Source: Anagrus nilaparvatae
Lineage: Eukaryota > Arthropoda > Insecta > Hymenoptera > Mymaridae
NCBI GenBank assembly: GCA_022575985.1
Contig: JAKSXM010000007.1
Span: 16,370,501-16,434,500, forward strand
DNA: 64,000 nt
Direction: 5' to 3'
The notes beneath the pieces were generated by a model, which saw only the letters and a list, made by a program, of their open reading frames with translations, searched no databases and was not told the origin of the DNA. Positions 1-16,400 of this stretch are shown here, one piece after another. A program made the position numbers and the translations under genes. Positions within the stretch are counted from its first letter, which is position 1, and the number at the start of each line of letters is the position of its first letter.

Positions 1-79
1 CGATCCCAGAAGTTAAGCAAAGTTGAGCGCGGTTAGTACTTGGATGGGTGACCGCTTGGGAACACCGCGTAACGTTGGT
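1..79 (+). rRNA. 5S ribosomal RNA gene, 5' end cut by window edge
   Basis: The sequence carries the hallmark second half of eukaryotic 5S rRNA, including AGTTAAGCAAAGTTGAGCGC, GGATGGGTGACC and GGGAACACCGCGT, and then a long T run that would stop RNA polymerase III. It is identical over these 79 bases to the full copy at 29326-29443. The first ~40 bases lie outside the window. Confidence 0.95.
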
Positions 80-350
80 TTTTTTTTTATTTTTTTTTTT
101 TTTTTTTTTGTAATTTGTATTTCTGATTTTTATATTAAAAATTTTTTAAATTTATTTTATTGAAATGTTCAAAAATATATTTAAACTATTATTTAGAAAA
201 AATTTTTCAGCAGTAATGTTTTATATATAATATCTAATTTTATTATACGGAAGTACCAATTTTCAGAAACTCGTTTTTACTTGATTTCTCGTATCTGATA
301 CCAAAGGAAATTTTTGCCATTAAAAAATGAAATAACCCTGTTATATTTTC
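80..350 (+). repeat. 3' flank shared with the second 5S copy
   Basis: After the T-run terminator, segments such as TTTATTTTATTGAAAT and the stretch around 279-330 (TATCTGATACCAAAGGAAAT) recur in the same order at 29490-29590 downstream of the other 5S gene. The second copy lacks roughly 100 bases in the middle. The duplicated unit is therefore larger than the 5S gene itself. Confidence 0.75.
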
Positions 351-1990
351 ATTTGTTATTACCGTTGACCGTATTGTCAATAATTAGTCGCAGTTTTTTA
401 GTTTTTTGGAATCTAATGTAATGTTTCAAAATACTCAAAATCTTACTTTCTTAATGTGATTCATTTTCTTCATACATGAAAAACCAAAATTTAAATTTAT
501 TTATTGGTTTCCTTAATAAAAGCTTGTGAACCAAAAATTTTTTCAACCCCGAACCCCTTTAGAGAATTAAAATCTTTATATCTTAATATATTTCCATCCA
601 TAAAGTTATATTTTAATTTACTTTTTTGAAAAAAGCCAAAAAAATTATCAAAGATATAAAAAATTATAAAAATTAATTCATTTTATTCTCAGCCTGTCAA
701 AAATATTGACATGAAAAATTTAAATTGAAAAGATATACGTCTTTCATACATGGTAGTTTGCTTTTGAAAATTTTTTACAATTTCATATGCATAAGTGCGC
801 ACGTGACATACTCTCAGGGTATTTGCTAAAGGGCACGAACTTATAATGTACTATACATATGTCAAGGGATTCAACCACGCGACCATGAAGAATATCTGCT
901 TATTTTTAGATTGGTGCAAAGTTTGCATAAATAGGTATACTTTGACGTATAAAAGGGAACATAAAAGTAATTCTTCAAATATTTTCAAACATAAGCACTC
1001 ATTTTTTTTCGTCACTTTTACAACGGTTTTCCAAATGAGGATATTTAAGCTCTGCTGTCATGTAAAAACACATCTGTCACTTCTTAGTGTGAAAACCGTT
1101 TATCATATATAAAAAATAAGAGTTGAAAATTATTAGTATAGTAAAAGGGTCGGCAGCTGGACCATTTATTATCTTTCCAGAACGAAGACTTAACTTAAGC
1201 TCAGAAACTGAATAGACAGAAGGACATAAAATGTGAGCTTTAGTTATGAAACTTCGTTCGTGGTTAAATAATATTACCTGTAAAAATTTTTACAAGTTCT
1301 GTAGTGTATAGTCTATTTTCAAGCCTCTTAAAAAATTGTTCGCAAGGCAAGATTATTCAATTTTGCTACCTTTCAAATAAATGCGATAAGTATGTAAGTT
1401 TATAATGCAGGGAAAATGGATGAGTTTGAAATTCAGGAAAAAATTAAGAAAACTATGAAGAGTTTGAAATAATAAATAATTAATAATACTTTTAAAGAAT
1501 TTTTATATTTTTCTTTTATGAGACATTTGATGGTCTCATGAGCTTTCTTATTTTAATTTCATTGAAATCGTATAAAAATTATTTCGAAAATTATTTTGTT
1601 TTACTCTCGGAATGTAGATTCAGAAATTTACGCAAATTTTGTAACGAATTTTGAAACTGAAATATAATTACTAATTTACTTGTAAAATATAATTACTAAA
1701 TAATTTGTCTATTAAAAGAGTTTGCTCTTTAGGATTCGGTATAAGGATATAAAAAAAAAAATTAAAAAATTTATTTGTTGAATTAAAAAAATATACGACA
1801 TATCAAGTTTTGGATGATAAATGCCTGAGATTCCAGAACTGTAGAACTTTGATCAAAATTCTGTTAATCAAAAAATTTCTCACGGTCCTTTATTTACCAG
1901 AAACTGAATATGCTATCAACATGAACCAAACGGAATTATAGGATTCAAGTTCCTCAAATCTGGGAAAGTTGGTATTTATGACCAAAAAAT
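351..1990. other. AT-rich intergenic DNA, no gene seen
   Basis: No convincing exon, RNA gene or repeat unit was found. The only long open frame (846-1112) has no family resemblance and no splice or poly(A) context. Confidence 0.6.
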
Positions 1991-1994
1991 GAAT

Positions 1995-2440
1995 ACATTA
2001 CTTTTTTTTTTTTAATTTGGATGTAATACCTAATTTTTTTCCATGGGAGTACTAGTTTTAGAAATATCGTTTATAGTCAAATTTTGGATCCGATACGTAA
2101 TTTTTTGAAAATTTTTGTCTCAACATTTTTGCCGCCAAAAAATACAAAAAACGCCAAATTTTTTTTTTTTAGGACATAGTACTTCATTTCATTCTATGAA
2201 AGTACGAGTAACTAGAATTATCGTTTTCAAAAGATTTCTCCAAAATTTTTTAAGTAAAAATATTTAAAAAACACCATATTATTCTTTTTTCTTTTTTGAC
2301 GTAGTACTTAATTTTTTTCTGTGAAAGTTCTAATATCTAGAATAATCGTTTTTACTAGGTAAAATAGACCATTAAAAATATTTTGTTATTGTTAATGAGG
2401 AACCATAGTGCCAATTACTTAGCAGCGTTTTCTATTTTCT
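1995..2440 (-). repeat. Reverse-oriented copy of the ~156 bp satellite plus its flank
   Basis: Three diverged units are seen, anchored on GTACT-like motifs near 2049, 2202 and 2327. They are the reverse complement of the array at 33630-34870. Next to them, 2353-2390 (TTTTTACTAGGTAAAATAGA) matches 33117 onward, and 2398-2432 matches the motif around 33012-33045 on the opposite strand (GGCACT then GGTTCCTCA). A third copy of this composite is at 44205-44600. Confidence 0.7.
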
Positions 2441-3255
2441 GATAAAAAAATAAGCAAAGCAAATATCAATTCCCCTTCGTCCCGCTATATTTTGTATCCT
2501 TTAAATTTCAGAAATATCAATGTGAAACCGTGAAACGTACATTTTAGTCAATTATACTTGTATAATTAAAAATATACTTATTTATTTTTTTAAATAAAAA
2601 GTGGGTTATATATTAACTAAAAAATAAAAATATTTTTTATATTTTGTTTATTTACAAAATCTTACAATATTATAACTGATTTAAATAATAATTTTACTTT
2701 TTTTATTGTACAATAAAATTTTGTTTGATGAGTCTTCCTGATTTATTTCTTGTTTAAACATATTCTACCTCTTTTTAAAACTAATTTTGCATTCTATTAA
2801 AATTTAAAATAAAAAAAAAAAAAAATAATTTAATAATCAATTTTATATTTTTCTTTTTCACTGTTTAATTTATATTTTAAAATAATTCAAGAAAAACAAA
2901 AAAAAAAGTAAAAATTATAATACATTAAATGCAAATTATCGTTCTCTATTTCTTATGTGATAAAATTTCTATTTTTTGATAATACTTAATAGATAAGAAA
3001 ATGTTAATTTTATGATTTTTAGAATTAAAAAACTAATTTTTTTTTAATGATTTATATATAAAAATATCAAATTAAATTTTCCAATTTTTGAGTATTCATA
3101 AGAAAACTTATAATTTATACTTAAAAAAAAAAAAAAAAAATAAGAAAATTACTTTTGAACTAAATACCATAAAATTCATTTAAAAGCATTCTTATGACGT
3201 CTCCTAAAATTGTTATATTATTAATGATAAATTTATTTATAGTACGTATATCTTT
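2441..3255. other. AT-rich intergenic DNA downstream of CSN2
   Basis: This is very AT-rich with several A/T homopolymers. It holds the 3' untranslated region of CSN2; a minus-strand AATAAA at 3237-3232 lies about 19 bases past the CSN2 stop. Nothing else is recognisable. Confidence 0.6.
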
Positions 3256-5253
<1,998 letters not shown>

Positions 5254-5851
5254 TTTGAAAGTTAGCTTCAGAAATGACTGTACTAAATATTTTGTTTAAA
5301 TAAATCAGTTTTAAAATACATTAAATTAACCTGCTGTATATACACTATATGCAAAAATGCATGTACAACAGTACAACAACTCAAGCTCAACCCTGCGTGC
5401 TCACAACAAGGATGAAATTCTATGAACTTGAACAACAAACCACGAACACCCCCAAATTTTGGTACCAACCGCAGATATTTTGATGTTGGCATTGTTGGTA
5501 AGTAATCTTACGATCTTACCATCTTATGAAAATTGGCGATCAGCTGGTGCAACACGTAAACAAAAATGAATATTGAAATCAAAGCAAAATGTAATATAAT
5601 TTTGCGATTTAATAAAGAAAGTGTTTAAAATTTTTGAAAATTCTTTAAATTGTTTATAAGAGTACTTTTTATATAAAATATATTTTAAAAAACATTTAAA
5701 TTAAATAATGTAATTTTCAATTTAAAAAATATTTTTTTACCAAAGAATTTTAAAATAAAATAAGTGACAAAAGTACATCATGCAGGATTCAATAATTATA
5801 TTTGTTTATACATAAATTTATACATACTTATACATAAATTTAAAAAAAAAA
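5254..5851. promoter_or_regulatory. Shared divergent promoter region of CSN2 and NBAS
   Basis: The two start codons are 598 bp apart on opposite strands and nothing else coding lies between them. The half nearer CSN2 (about 5330-5560) is clearly less AT-rich than its surroundings. No TATA box or known operator was identified. Co-regulation is an inference from layout only. Confidence 0.55.
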
Positions 5852-8800
5852 ATGGAAAACAATCAGTTAAATAGTGCGAAAGATTCAATTTTGTATGAAG
5901 TGTTAGAATATTTTATTCGAAAGCAAGAACCAGAACTAACTGTAAATATTTTAATTTAAATTTAATAATAAGTAATATAAATAATGTAAGTTTATTAAAT
6001 TTTTAGAAATCCAAGAATGATTCAGTAACGTTACAGCAAGCAACAGGAACTATAAAAAATGCTTTAAGATATCTTAATAACAGATATTCTTTACCAGAAA
6101 GTATTTCACAACAAATTAGGTATACATTGCCTTGGAAATTAGCAATAGGAGATAATGGAAAAATACTTGCTTTATTACAAGAAAATATTATAGAAATTAG
6201 AAAAGCAAAAGATGAATTTTCTTCTGTTGTTGGAAAAGCTTCAGGTATAAAATAGAATCTCCTTAAATATTTTCATGTTTTTAATTTATTTCTTATTTTA
6301 GCTCCTAAAGATTCTTTTCCTGAATGGCGAAAGTTAGCTTGGAGCCCAAATGGCTTGATACTTGCTTTAGCCTCCAGTAACGGATATATATCATTTTATA
6401 ATTCTTTAGGAAATAATATTTTTAATATCAGTACAGCTTTATTATCTCCAAATCCACATGTATTAGAAGCTGGTGATGCCATTGCAACAATGATATTTAA
6501 AAAGCCAAGAGTTGAAACTGACAATTGGGATTATGAATTTATTGGAATAACTTATAGTGGATTACTAAAATCATATTGTATTTCAAGCAGTAATGGATAT
6601 AGTGAAAATCATACTTTCTCATTTAGTAAATTTTATAGAAATGGTATAAATGCTATTGTCTATAGCGAAAAATATAACTTATTTTTTGTAGCCGGTAATA
6701 GCGTTTTACAAAATTTAAATGTAAGTAAATTGATTATTATGGTTGTCATACATATGAATGTTAATTTACAATAAAAAATTTATGTTCAAAGGGAACAGCT
6801 TCCCAAATTGGACTTACTTGTTGGAGAACATTAAATGATAATCCATATTATAAATTATCACCTTTGTCTGAAGAAAATGATTTATATAAATCACAGTTTT
6901 CTATTTGGAATTTCATATCAATTATTAAAAATCGAGTGCAATCGATAATTTTTCGTATTAGTATTTCTCCCAACAGTCAATTATTAGCTGCTATTCACAC
7001 TGACGGAACTATATCTCTTTGGAGTATACCAACATTAAAACTTAAGAAACAATGGAAACTTTTAGAGCAACCAGATTATAATTCAGTTAACCCTTTGCAA
7101 AATATAAAATTTAAAAAGTGTCCCCCTAATTTAACTGAATATCATCCTTTAGATATCAGCTGGTGGTCAAATAATGTAAGGGAAAATTTCTTGTTAAAAT
7201 TTTAAAATTTTAAATGTGCTAAATTTTTTATAATTTTGGTTTTCAATTTCAGGCTGTTATAATAGCTAGATATTCAGGTGCTATTTCAGTATGTTCAATT
7301 GACAATCTTAAAAATTTATTAGGAACAAGTCCAGAATTTCTATTTAGTTATCCACAAATAGCACCTATAAGTGAAGAAAGTAAATTCTTATGTTTAGATT
7401 GTGAAGTTGTAATAGGTAATACTAAAAGAACAAGGGATTCTATTGGCGAAGGACAATATTCTGGTAACATTTTATTTTTCATTTTATTTGAATTGATTTA
7501 GCATATAAATTAATGCAGCAAAAAATAATTTTTTAGAATTATCTTCAGATAGTGAAAAAGAAGATGATGAAACGAAATCTGTTACAATTTTAAATTATTC
7601 AAAAAATTTAATGCAAAGTGCTCTTTACTCTATAACAGATATTGAAAAGTTTCAACCAAAACGTAAGAAATCAAAAATATTTTATAAAACTTACAAAGTT
7701 TTAGGAATTAAAAGAACAACGCCTGAAGAACTTTATGCAAGAAAAATTGAATTGCAGGTTTTTATTATTTCCATTCAATAAAATAATTATTAATTTTGTT
7801 ATTTAACTTACTTCAAATTAAATTCAGGATTATGAAGAAGCTCTGACCCTTGCAAAAACTTACAATTTAGATCCAGATTTAGTTTATCAAACTCAATGGA
7901 GAAAATCAGAATGCTCTTTAAATGCCATACAAGAACATTTAAGTAAAGTCAGTAAAAGATCATGGGTTCTAAATGAATGTATAACAAGAGTTCCTGAAAC
8001 TTTAGAAGCTACACGAGAGTTACTAAATTTTGGATTAAAGGGTGCAAATTTAGAAACAGTTGTTAATATAGCTATGCATGATGACAATAAATTTTTTTCT
8101 GCAGAAAGTGATGATGATGATTCAAATCAAGATAATGTAATTTATTGCTAGAAATATTTTAGAAAATTATAAATAATAGAACAATTTAAAAATTTTTAGG
8201 TTCAAAAACTTAATGAAATCCTGGACAGTATTACTGCTAATTCTTTATCAGAGTCACAAATATCATTAATTAAATGCAGGAAAAAACTTTTAAGTCATTT
8301 AGACAAGTTACAAACTTATGAATTTCTTTTAGAGGACCCTAATAAGTTTAATAAAATTTTCTATGAAGAATTCCGTGAGCTATCTCCAATTGAAAATGCA
8401 ATAAAGTAATTTTTTAATTAAGATTAGTAATATTACTTTACATAAAACTGTTTATTTAACCACACAGGTTTGCTAAAAAAGGAGATTGCCGAGGTGTAGA
8501 AATAATGTTCACCTACTATGGAAAATTATTAATGCCTCACTACTTAGCAATAATTAATTTTTTCCCTGAAACTTTAGATCCTGAAATGTACCAAAAACTT
8601 CTACCAGAATGTGACAACGATGGCCGACCATTTTTACTGTACCAACAAGAATTAAGGCCAAAAGATTGGGTTGAAAAACCTGAGTTTGATCATATAAAAA
8701 TTGATAATAATGAAAATGTTGTAGATATGCTTTATGAAAACAGAATTTCTCTAATTTCTTACAGGTAATTAAAATTTACCAAATAATTAATTTAAGACTC

Positions 8801-11800
8801 GAAATAATTTTTTTCCTTAACTATAGAAATAAGCAACTCTCACAAGATTTAATTCAAAAATGGTATATTAATCGAGCATATGAAATTGAAAGCGATAGTC
8901 GATTAGTTGATAATGCATTAAGTTTAATAAATCTTGGAAAAGCACGTAATATTCATGGCTTAGAAAAAATATTATTTGATTTAGAAACCTTAGATGACAT
9001 TGTATACAAAGTAGGAAATGAAGACTTATCATTAATAGAATTAGAAAAATTAAGTGATTTGGAAAAAATTAATTTATTAATGCTGAATTCAGATCAAAAA
9101 AATTTTATATCTATAATAAAAAATATGCTGTTACCATTTTTCAGAAGAAGAAAGCACTATTTAGTAAATATTTAGTTTTACATTTAATAAACTACTTTAA
9201 GAAAAAATTTTAATGTTCTAATTTTAATATTTAGGGTGGAAATTCTGATAAAGAATTATTTTATGAGTATTTAATATCGTTAAGCAAACATAGTCTTGAT
9301 TTACCGCTTGCACTTTTTGAGTACTTAAAAACATATAATGATTTTGATTTATTAAATATAATTCAAAATATAACTTCATTAGCCTATGAATGTATTTATG
9401 CATGCGATGATAAAAAATTTCTTCCTAAAGCGACTTCAATTTTTCATATTTTAATGTCAATGAGAAATAAAGAAGATTTTATGAAATGTAAAGATCTCGA
9501 ACATGAATTAAAATGTATTGAAATTTTAAATAAATATAATGTATTTATTTCTTTAAATAAATTTAATAATTTAAGAAATGATTTTGATAAATCAAAGGAA
9601 CTTTTTAATGAAATTTGTGAAAATTTTAGTAAAAGGTAAATTTTAATAAACTTATTTAAATAGTAATTAAAATACTAATTGATAAAATTTTAGTCATTAT
9701 TCACCAAATGAAAAACAATGGAATCAATTATTAAACGATATGTTAGATATCCAAGAATATGCCTTTAAAGTATTAGATGTTGAAGCATGTTTTGAAATAT
9801 GCCTTTATTTTCGTCTAAAGTCTGGATCAATAAGTATTATTCAAGGAAGTAAATCATTAATTGAGACTAATAAAAAAGAACATTCGCCGTTAAAAGTTGC
9901 ATATGATAAGGCAGTTGAAATAATTATTAAATCGTCAAATGATTATTTTAACAATGCAAAGAGCTTAATTGATCCTGATATGGAATTAGCAAAGTAAGTT
10001 GACTTTTAATAACTAAGATTTTTTTTTTCTTATAATCATAATGAAATATTTTTAGAGCATGTCTTCATTTAATAACTGATAAAAATGATGAAATAAGCAA
10101 AGAGTATAATTTAATAGAATCTTTGCAAATTTTAAATGAATTTAATATTGAAATTTTACCACTTCAAGTTAGATTATTAAAAGAAAAAATTACTCTTATA
10201 GAAAATTGCTTAAATAATAAAGCAAATGCTTATAAAAGCAAACAAAAATTACTGAATCTTGCAAATTATTTACGAATTGAATCAAAAAATGTTAAATTAA
10301 GAGAAGGAAAAGTCTTAGATTTAATAGCAAGAAAAGCCTTTGATGTAAAAGATTTTAAATTTTGTGCATCAATTATAACACAAATGATGAAAAATAATTA
10401 TCAATTATCATGGGAAATAGCTTTGAAATTTGGTTTTAATGATGATTATGATGACTTGAAATTTCAATTATCTTGTTTATGGTTTTCTGTTAGTAATGGA
10501 CCTAATGAAATTATTGAAAAAGCTATAAAAAGAGCTAACATTTTACAAGTTCAACTTTTAAATACAGAATTAGAAAAATGGACTCCTGAAAATTATGAAC
10601 CAATTAACAGTGATGATTTCATGAATGATTTCAAGCCATTAGCAAATTTGGTTTAAAAAAATTTTCATATATATATATTTTTTTTTTTTTATTTGAATTT
10701 AATAAAATATTAAAATAATTTAATTTTAGACTAAAATTGATAAAATTGAAGTAGTACCAAAAATTTTAGAATCTTCTGCATATCTAGTTAAAAATTCAGC
10801 ACAAAAAATGAAACAGTCTTCAATAGATTTAATTAATACCGCTAGCAATCCAGAATTTTGGAAATCAAAATTTAACTTTGAAATTTCTGGAAATCCTGAT
10901 GATGATAAAGAAAGCGAAAGCTGTAAAAATTCAAAAAATTTTCTTAGAGTTCCATGTTTTTATGAATCTTTGTACGAACAATGTGCTATTAGCAACCTTG
11001 ATATTCGATATAACAAATTTTCAAAAACAGAATGTAGCCCTAATTTAAGGCTGTCACAAATATTATTACGGATGGGTTTATTGAATGAAACTGCTACTTA
11101 TGGTGAAGAATTTGATGGGATTAATCATTGTAAGAAATTTTTTTAATTTAAATGATGACTAAGAAAGTGCTAAGGAATTAATGTTCAATTATTTTTATTT
11201 TTATTTTATAGTGTTGCTTGAATGCACAAAATATACAATTACAGAAGATTATATAACAGGTTTAAGTTATTTATTAAGTGTAGATGATGAAGATTATTTT
11301 GATGATGTGATCAGCTTGTTTTATACTTTACCTCATTTAAAAATATATTCCGAATATCTAGCATACTTTCTGTCTATAAAGTTATATATTAAACAAATGG
11401 ACTGTGATATTCCAAGTGTATTTTTGCACAGTCCTATCAATTTAATTAAAATGATGAGTACTTGTGAAATCAGTGATGAAAATTTAGAAAAACAAATATT
11501 AAAACAAACAATTAATGATTTGATTAAAAAGAAATGTATGACTGAACAAAATTCAGGAAACTCGGTTAATGAATCTGAGTCGGTTTCAAAACCTACAGAA
11601 AACAAAGAAGATTTGAATACTGAATTATCTACAAATCCACCTGAAGAATTGGATGATTGGAATAATTGGGAGGAAGATGATTGGGCAGATGTAAATGAAG
11701 AAATCGTTGAAAATAAAGTATCAGTAAATAAATGTGAAACTTTAGAAGAAGAAGAACTTACAGATGAAAACTACCATAAAATTATACAAAAATTATTAAA

Positions 11801-12557
11801 AATAGAAAATGCAAATAAATTTAAAGAATTAAAAAATGAAATTTTAATGTATCCACAAGTAATGAATTTTATATTTTCAAATGATCTTAATGTCAATGCT
11901 ATTTTGTGTTTAATATTTCAATTAACAAAAATAAATTTAGATGATGAAGAAATTTTAGATGAAATAAAAAATATTTTTATTCAATATACTATCTCCAAAG
12001 ATGTAAGATATTCAAATGTAAGGTATAAGTTAAATCAATAATTTAAGTCAATATTTTTTGCAGGTACTTGCTAAGTTTATCGAAAATAATGAAGATAATT
12101 TTTCTTCTGAACAAATAATTTATTTAAAACTTTGTTCAAAAGATTCAGAATTAAAGATGGAAGCTGTTGAATTCATTAAAAATAATTATACAGTAAATTA
12201 TTTTCATATATATTTTAAGCTCGATTTTAAAGAATTTCAACAAACAAAATACTTCTTATTTTTCAGATGTTGAAATTAAATTATAAAATTTTAGAAGAAA
12301 TATTTTTCAACGATCTAACATTTTCGTTTAGTGTTAGTCATGAATTATATTATAGAATTTTGGAAGAAATTTTTATGAATAGAACACTACCTGAAATCGA
12401 AAAAAATATAAAATTATTAATCGATATGTTACTTAAACAAGGAAACGTTCCTCATGCAATAGCACTTTTAAATCAACTTGAAGGCATCCCTTCATCTTTA
12501 AGCACATATGATAATTGTTTTAAACTGTTATTAAAGAAAGACGAAAAACTGTTATAG
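5852..12557 (+). CDS. NBAS: NBAS subunit of the NRZ ER-tethering complex, 17 exons
   Basis: NBAS works with ZW10 and RINT1 in Golgi-to-ER retrograde transport and helps regulate nonsense-mediated decay. Exons are 5852-5941, 6007-6244, 6302-6720, 6792-7175, 7253-7463, 7537-7757, 7828-8136, 8200-8405, 8468-8764, 8827-9163, 9235-9635, 9694-9993, 10056-10650, 10730-11129, 11212-12002, 12064-12192 and 12267-12557. Splice phases all agree and give 1872 residues. Residues ~1-450 match the NBAS N-terminal beta-propeller: PEWRKLAWSPNGLILALASS, NPHVLEAGDA, ISPNSQLLAAIHTDGTISLW and NLLGTSPEF. From about residue 520 the all-helical Sec39 region follows (DYEEALTLAKTYNLDPDLVY, TRVPETLEATRELLNFGLKG). An acidic tryptophan-rich stretch (DDWNNWEEDDWADVNEE) sits in exon 15. 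Vertebrate NBAS is ~2370 residues, so this form is short at the C-terminal side. AATAAA is at 12695-12700. Confidence 0.93.
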
Positions 12558-13423
12558 GTAAGATGTGTAAATATTTTATATTTGTAAGAATTTTATTGTT
12601 ATTTGTTATTTAGCAAACTTGTAATTCAATATTTAATAAGCTATTTTTAAAAGTTATATTTTATGTTAAAATAATAATATTTTTATCTAATAACAATAAA
12701 CTTAATAAATTTTTACATTTGATTTAAATTAACTGTTTAAAATTATTTATTTATCTGGGTAAAATATTATAATTTTATGGAGAATATGTTCAAATCTATG
12801 TAATTTCGCCGGAGTCAAAACTTTTTGATTTTTTTCGGACATGAAATAACAAAATATACATTCGCTTTAAAATATTTGAGCTTTTTCAGAACTCTATAAA
12901 CAGCTATGGATCAAAAAACTTTCTCAGGTAGGGGCGATTTAGTAAAAATTTGCGAGTTTTCCTAAAACTTTAAAATTATCGAACACCCCACCTTGATCCT
13001 CGCCTTGATCTCAAATGAACGAAAAAAGGGCCAGTTTTCTACGCTGATTGGCAAAGTTTGTTTCTTACTTTTGTTGCCTATAGTGGCCATGAAAGTTTAC
13101 GTTGGTAAAAAATTCTTAATGCTCCCAAAACTTTTCAATAAATGAAATTTACTAGGCAAGAATTTAGTCTATGCAAATTTTTTAAAAAGGATTCGAATAT
13201 TTATTTTCTCATTTAGTTAAGGTCAATTAATATAGAAGATTAAGAATATAAAAATATTCAGAATTTGAAAAATAGTTTTAAAAAATCATTTAATATTCAT
13301 TAAATATACTTTATACAATATATTTTACATCGTATTTATACAATATGTAACATAACGAACACTTAAATTTAATAATAAATTTGTTTTTTCAAATGACAAT
13401 GTCTGATAAAGAAAATTTTAAAT
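12558..13423. other. Convergent intergenic region between NBAS and the FAMeT-like gene
   Basis: The stretch contains the NBAS 3' untranslated region with poly(A) signals near 12695 and 12704. A less AT-rich block at about 12800-13100 of repeat-like character follows, then AT-rich DNA up to the stop of the minus-strand gene. No exon was seen. Confidence 0.6.
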
Positions 13424-16400
13424 TCATCTGCCCACGCATTCATAAATAGGATTATCTTTCAAAACCATTGTTTCGTATGTGCTAAATTTAATTTCTCGGC
13501 CATCTATTGGGATATAACAAGCTTGATGATTTGGTTGAATTTTACCGATTTTATAAGTTCCATTATGATGAATTCTCCCTATGAATAATGCATTGCCATC
13601 TTCGGTTTCACCTGCTACAAATGCGTATAAAGGAACACTACCATTTGTTGATTTTACCCATTCAACATTTACATCGCAAAGAACTTGAAATTCCGATTTT
13701 TCATGAGCATGACCTCCCCATGTTAATGTCACCGACGATCCCCTAATACCACCAGGTGTTACTGATTGATTATGATGACATCGACCAATGTAAAGACCAT
13801 CTTCATGAGCTGCAGTAGCGTTTCTCGGCAATCCATGATTATTATCATAATCAATCCAATATCTGGCGGTATCGACAAGTTGTTGTCTTACTGCTGGAGC
13901 TGTGAAATCACTCCCTAATGAATAAAAATAAAAAATATTTAGAATTAAGTAACATAAAAAAGATATTTTTTAACCATCTATTTCCCAATCTCCTGTTGCA
14001 CCCCATGCCGTACTAAGTCCTATATAATTAATTACAAAAGGTTCGGTGTCAAAGAAAGACATAAAACAGTCTTCATTTTCATGACCTATCCTTAAATAGC
14101 CATCGCAACTCCACCTAAAACAAAGAATAGATATAATGAATGCAACGATGATAAACAGAAAATCTGTAAATCAGATTTCAGCAATAATTTTGAATTTATA
14201 CTTTGAGATTCATACTATGCTCAGGTTTTACTATGATAATATTAAAAAAAAAAAAAAAGAATTTCAACAAAATAATGATTTTGAATGAATACAGAAAAGA
14301 TAAAAATATTCCGCTTGCTTTAAAATTATCAGACGACCCGGTAAAGTTGCTGTGATTGAAAGTGACCTTAATTAAAATTTCGCCTATTTTTTTTTAAATT
14401 AAATAATTTTTGACTCAATAAGCATTAGCTAAAGATATTTTTTGCAAAACCTTTATTGATGAATAAATCGAAAAAAATTGCCCCCGTTCCTATGCTACCC
14501 TTCTACCTTCTCAAACTAGGCAAATAAATAAATAATTTAATAAATAATACCCTACCAAAATGTAAAGAAATAACATTTTATGAATGAATTTTAATTTAAT
14601 TCCATGAATAAATTTCATTTTAGTCCGTTAACCCTTAGCTTTGTTAAATGTTTTATAAAAAAAAATTATTATCTAAACACATATAATTAAAGCCATTTTG
14701 AGCATCCTGCAGCATTAACGAATTCCTGCAGAAGTCTCTGTCGTTTATATCATCAAATAATGACCGGGGTAAAATGCGCATTCGGAAAAATAGTATATAA
14801 AGAATAGTGTACTAAGTAGTACAGAATGCTCAATAGAACATCGTTGATGTCATGATGCATCAGATGAGGATCGAAGAAAATGCATTCGGGTAAATATTAG
14901 TAATAGGATCAAAATTCAAATTATCCACCATATCTTTTTTCGGTTCAATTTTTCAGGGGTGGGATATTTGGCATTTCGACTATATTGGACATCTACTATA
15001 TTCAACAGCCCAGTTCCTGTGCGGTAACAAATTAAATGTTTAATCTCTCCCCCCTAAGATCGGTTCAGGTTTCTTTGCAATCTGATTTAGGATTATGATC
15101 AGGGGAGGGGGGTGTACAACGATATGCTATGTACATTTTAATTCGATAACAAAATTTTCACCTGGGGGACAACCTAGGTTACCAGCCTAGGCAATTTCAA
15201 TTCTCAAAAGTTTACCTTAGTATGGGATCTTATGCTATAACCAAAGATTTTTAATTGTCCCTAACGACAGTTAAAAGAAAAAAATAAGATTTTCCGGAAC
15301 ATCTACAAAAATGCTTAGTTTTTTTCATTCAAATTAATTAAAAATCAAAGTCTTTTTAGAAGAAGTACTTTTTTGCAAACATGGCGATATTGTTTAAATC
15401 CAAATTATTTTAAGCCTCTATAAATCGAAATTATTTTAAGTCCCTAAACCTGAATTATTCTAAATCCCATTTCACACTATCCCCTTAAATCGTGCATATT
15501 TGTCCTTCCCTCCTCCTTGATTTTCAGATTTCAAGGGTACCTTTCCCCATAAACTTGTTCCATGTTATTAATATAATTTTGCTTCATATAATTTTTGGTT
15601 AACTAAGAAAAAATTAAGATTTGCGATAGGTGACAAAGGTGAAATTTTGTCCTATTTTTTAATAATAAGGATCATTAGAAGAGCTTTCAGAAATGCATAA
15701 ATACCTATAACTAATATAATAGAAAATGTTTTTAGTAAAGGGTACCCCTAAAAGACCTGATTTCAATATACAGAAATTAAATTACTGCTTAGAGACTTAA
15801 AATAATTCGAACCGAATTTAATGACTTAGTATAATCTTTTTTAAGGGACTTATAAATAATTTTGTTTTAAGACTTATGCAGTTTTAGAAGGAAGCAAGGA
15901 TATTTATAATAAACAATAAGTCAGTAAACATGCTCTATCATGCAAGTTATTTTGTCCTGTACTTTGTGTATATGCAAATACCAAGTTTTTTAATTTTTGT
16001 CAAGATTTGCGATTAAATTTTTATTTTTACGGGTATTTTTTTATTTGCACTTTTATGTTGGGCTCAAATAGTCCAAATAGACTATTCGAAATTGTATTTT
16101 TATCTTAAAAAGATTTATTCAAAAATAATTATTGCAAACAGGTTTCAAAAGCTGTTAGAGAATAATGGGTAAAAATTCCAAATTTTAGCACAATCACTCA
16201 AACATTTCTCTAAAGTTTCTATTATTATCTATGAATAATTTTTTTTTACTATTACTGTATCCATAAATAGCCCATATCCTCTTCAACTTTTAAAATTCCA
16301 GGCGTTCGAGCTTCTGCTACGTCTGGATCTAAATGATTTTTTTTTATTGCCGACATAGTGTTTCCCCATCCTCCAATTATAATCTACAAAAATCAATTTT

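Noticed and set aside
846..1112. 88-codon open frame
   Set aside because: No motif, no splice sites, no poly(A) signal, composition like surrounding non-coding DNA.
11333..11605. Antisense open frame inside NBAS exon 15
   Set aside because: Shadow of the NBAS coding strand.
12267..12557. ATG at the start of this frame as a separate gene
   Set aside because: It follows a good acceptor in phase with NBAS exon 16, so it is the last NBAS exon.
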